A stretch of DNA of 16,949 bases. Origin: Thermoplasmata archaeon (GTDB lineage: Archaea; Thermoplasmatota; Thermoplasmata; Thermoplasmatales; Thermoplasmataceae). Shown here piece by piece: positions 15,415 to 16,949 of the stretch. Below the pieces are notes generated by a model. That model did no database searches. It was not told the origin of the DNA and saw only the letters and a list, made by a program, of their open reading frames with translations. A program made the position numbers and the translations under genes. Every line of letters begins with the position of its first letter. Positions within the stretch are counted from its first letter, which is position 1. The DNA is taken from contig JAKAAI010000038.1 in NCBI GenBank assembly GCA_021797055.1, positions 1 to 16,949 on the forward strand, given 5' to 3'.

Positions 15415-16235
15415 TGGCACGTAAGCGTGAAAGTTCAAAATGGGTCTTCTCGAAGGAGCTTAAAGATACAACATTTGTTGAGGAGATGCCTGAAAACGAA
15501 AGGGGAAAGCCTTTTGTGGTGACGCCGCTGGGCACCAGGATAAAGAGGATTCTGATTGCGGGAATAGTAAGTGCCAAGAATAGCGAAGAAAACCTCACCA
15601 AGTTGACAGTTGCAGACAACCTCGGATCCTTTTACGTGTCAGTTTTCAAGAATGAATACCAGCCAGGTCTGAAAGAAGAAGCAGATTCCCTGGAAATAAA
15701 TGCAAAGGTAGTGATAATGGGACGGGTTAACTCATTCAAGACTGAGGAAGGCGTTCTCTATCTGAACATAAATCCGGAGAAGATAATGCATGGCGATTCA
15801 CTGTCATTAGGATACTGGGCGGCAAGGGCAACATTTGTTGTCCGAAGAAAGATACTTGCCATTCAGGAGATGAAGAAGCTTGATTCTCCTGATAAGCAGA
15901 AGATTATTGCTATGGGATATTCCGAAGAGGAAGCTGAATGTGCGCTGAGACACATAGAGCATTATAAAACATACAATGTGACTGAAATGCTTGCGGCAGT
16001 GATGAGTTCATCTAAAATGCCAGTAGATTCACAGGAGGAATCTGGCAACAAAGAAAAATTGCTGATATTCATAAAGACCAATTCAGACCCGCAGAAGGGC
16101 TGCAGGTATGAGGACATAATAGCCTACATGAAAGATAATGGCATAGAACAGGCAGACACCGATGAATTGCTTAATCAGCTGGGTGCAGACGGGGACATCT
16201 ACGAGGTTTCACTTAAGAGATACAAGGCAGTTTAA
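15411..16235 (+). CDS. RPA-associated protein (COG3390-like), OB fold plus winged helix
   Basis: This 274-residue protein looks like the RPA32-like partner known as COG3390 in euryarchaea. Residues about 35-125 form an OB fold (IAGIVSAKN, VADNLGSFYVSVF, VVIMGRVN). Residues about 160-200 hold a helical piece with MGYSEEEAECALRHIE, UBA-like in spacing. Residues about 215-272 read as a winged helix (GCRYEDIIAYMKDNG ... LLNQLGADGDIYEV), as in the C-terminus of eukaryotic RPA32, which recruits partner proteins. The N-terminal 30 residues are basic and probably disordered. The start at 15411 overlaps the RPA stop as ATGA, with GGAG 10 bases upstream; ATG 15414 is equally possible. It forms the third gene of the operon. 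Confidence 0.85.
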   Translation: MMARKRESSKWVFSKELKDTTFVEEMPENERGKPFVVTPLGTRIKRILIAGIVSAKNSEENLTKLTVADNLGSFYVSVFKNEYQPGLKEEADSLEINAKVVIMGRVNSFKTEEGVLYLNINPEKIMHGDSLSLGYWAARATFVVRRKILAIQEMKKLDSPDKQKIIAMGYSEEEAECALRHIEHYKTYNVTEMLAAVMSSSKMPVDSQEESGNKEKLLIFIKTNSDPQKGCRYEDIIAYMKDNGIEQADTDELLNQLGADGDIYEVSLKRYKAV

Positions 16236-16245
16236 TCTCCGGAGA
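16236..16245. repeat. 10-base palindrome between convergent stops
   Basis: TCTCCGGAGA is a perfect palindrome filling all but one base of the 11-base gap between the RPA-operon stop and the convergent hemerythrin stop. It has no loop and no T-run follows on either strand, so it is not an obvious hairpin terminator. It may be a protein-binding or boundary site, or chance. Confidence 0.35.
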
Positions 16246-16246
16246 A

Positions 16247-16762
16247 CTAGATTAAATTACGAAAAAGATATTTGAATGCACCTTCGCTCAGGTCCAACAT
16301 TTTCAGGTAATCGCCTTCACCGTATGTTTCTATTATGTTTACGCATTCCTTTGCTAGTTTTCCACTTTCATCAAATTTGTTTAAGTCCTTCCATCTTGGG
16401 AATATCTCCTTTTCTTCCAGTGTATTGTGATCAACAAGCAATCTGAAATAAAGGGGAATTCTGTCATTATATGTCTTGATATTTCCATCGTTATACCACT
16501 TCGTTAGATTCATAGCAAGTGTATTTATCAATTTGTGGTCTGCCTTTATCTTCTCAATCTTTTCAGCATACTGTCTATCATCGTCCCAGTATGGTTTTAT
16601 CAGTTCGGGAAAAACTATTTTTTCCTCAACTTCAACATGAACATTCATTAAAAATCCATGAAACGAAGAAAATTCTTCATTTGACATTCCTGTAACCTGC
16701 TTTTCTTTCATTCGTTTCATAGCGAGATGTTCAATCATAAGTATTTCAACAAGATCGGCCAT
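16247..16762 (-). CDS. Hemerythrin-like (HHE) domain protein
   Basis: This 171-residue four-helix-bundle protein has a di-iron ligand set: H12, H42-x3-E46, H76 and H112-x3-E116, each in its own helix. Hemerythrin-like proteins bind O2 or NO, sense iron and redox state, or help repair iron centres (the YtfE/RIC type) in the cytoplasm; the exact role is not clear here. No extra DNA-binding or methyl-accepting domain is attached. The ATG at 16762 has no ribosome site; a TATA box at 16801-16808 on the minus strand gives a leader of about 16 bases. It is convergent with the RPA operon, 11 bases between stops, and has no evident functional link to it. Confidence 0.9.
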   Translation of the reverse strand: MADLVEILMIEHLAMKRMKEKQVTGMSNEEFSSFHGFLMNVHVEVEEKIVFPELIKPYWDDDRQYAEKIEKIKADHKLINTLAMNLTKWYNDGNIKTYNDRIPLYFRLLVDHNTLEEKEIFPRWKDLNKFDESGKLAKECVNIIETYGEGDYLKMLDLSEGAFKYLFRNLI

Positions 16763-16800
16763 ATTGGTGAAGAGATTTAATGTGGATAACTTTTAGCTAG

Positions 16801-16808
16801 TATATAAA
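16801..16808 (-). promoter_or_regulatory. TATA box of the hemerythrin-like gene
   Basis: TTTATATA on the minus strand (16801-16808) lies about 42 bases before the ATG at 16762, placing the transcription start near 16778 and leaving a leader of about 16 bases without a Shine-Dalgarno site. Confidence 0.6.
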
Positions 16809-16835
16809 GGTTTTAGGAAATCTGGGTGTGGGACA

Positions 16836-16949
16836 CTATTCTCGTTCGGCTTCTCCTTCCGACTTTGTAATTATGACGTAAACCCGCTTCCCTAGATACC
16901 TTCTTGGCACATCAGCTTTGGCAGATGTGCCCTGTTTTGTTACAGTTCT
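16836..16949 (-). CDS. DUF2080-like transposon-encoded protein, 5' partial
   Basis: An open minus-strand frame enters from the right edge and ends at a TAG (16836-16838), leaving the C-terminal 37 residues. They contain VTKQGTSAKADVP followed by RYLGKRVYVII, which fits the AbrB-like K-x-G-x-S-x-x-x-x-P ... GK-x-V-x-V-I pattern of the archaeal DUF2080 family of small transposon-encoded proteins, then a charged tail. The identification is by pattern memory on a short piece. Such genes commonly sit beside insertion-sequence transposases in archaea, so a mobile element may lie just outside the window. The other option is an unrelated SpoVT/AbrB-type regulator or antitoxin. Confidence 0.6.
   Translation of the reverse strand, partial: RTVTKQGTSAKADVPRRYLGKRVYVIITKSEGEAERE

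Noticed and set aside
1..16949. tRNA, rRNA, CRISPR arrays, riboswitches and replication origins
   Set aside because: I looked for cloverleaf-like segments, regularly spaced direct repeats and clustered origin-type repeats and saw none; a computed scan could still find a degenerate one.

Overview
The window looks like chromosome from a heterotrophic, probably acidophilic euryarchaeon of the Thermoplasmata/Thermoplasmatales type. The support is a group II chaperonin (thermosome) subunit with a Gly-rich tail, an archaeal RPA operon with a COG3390-type partner, an archaeal beta-CASP nuclease, TATA-box promoters set for very short leaders, and AGGTGA-type Shine-Dalgarno (SD) sites inside operons. 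No tRNA, rRNA or CRISPR array is visible. The genus cannot be fixed from sequence alone.

Region 1 (1-5233, + strand) is a tight four-gene redox operon. It holds the C-terminal part of an iron-type alcohol dehydrogenase, an aldehyde dehydrogenase, an FAD oxidase that reads as an alkyl-dihydroxyacetone-phosphate synthase (AGPS) homologue, and an FAD-dependent glycerol-3-phosphate dehydrogenase. Junctions are overlapping or a few bases long. The set could connect glycerol-3-phosphate/DHAP, long-chain alcohol, aldehyde and acid, so it is a candidate alkyl-glycerol (ether lipid) pathway; it is the most interesting part of the window. A gene-poor stretch of about 390 bases follows.

Region 2 (5620-7236) is a small regulatory and stress-like module. 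On the minus strand are a 63-residue Cys-rich coiled-coil protein, a PadR-type repressor with an unusual N-terminal CxCxC cluster, and a four-helix membrane protein. A rhodanese domain protein is divergent on the plus strand. A 9-bp-arm inverted repeat sits on the apparent PadR TATA box.

Region 3 (7359-12374) is housekeeping: thermosome subunit, a small membrane protein and family I inorganic pyrophosphatase on the minus strand; then methylthioadenosine phosphorylase and a beta-CASP nuclease as a plus-strand pair. Pyrophosphatase and phosphorylase appear to share one symmetrical TATA element. The beta-CASP gene overlaps the 3' end of a convergent major facilitator transporter (12367-13539).

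Region 4 (13712-16762) is the single-stranded-DNA-binding operon: an unrecognised 202-residue protein, the zinc-finger RPA large subunit and the COG3390-type RPA partner, read from a probably leaderless promoter. A convergent hemerythrin-like gene follows. At the right edge, the C-terminal 37 codons of a minus-strand gene resemble the archaeal DUF2080 transposon-encoded family, hinting at a mobile element just outside the window.
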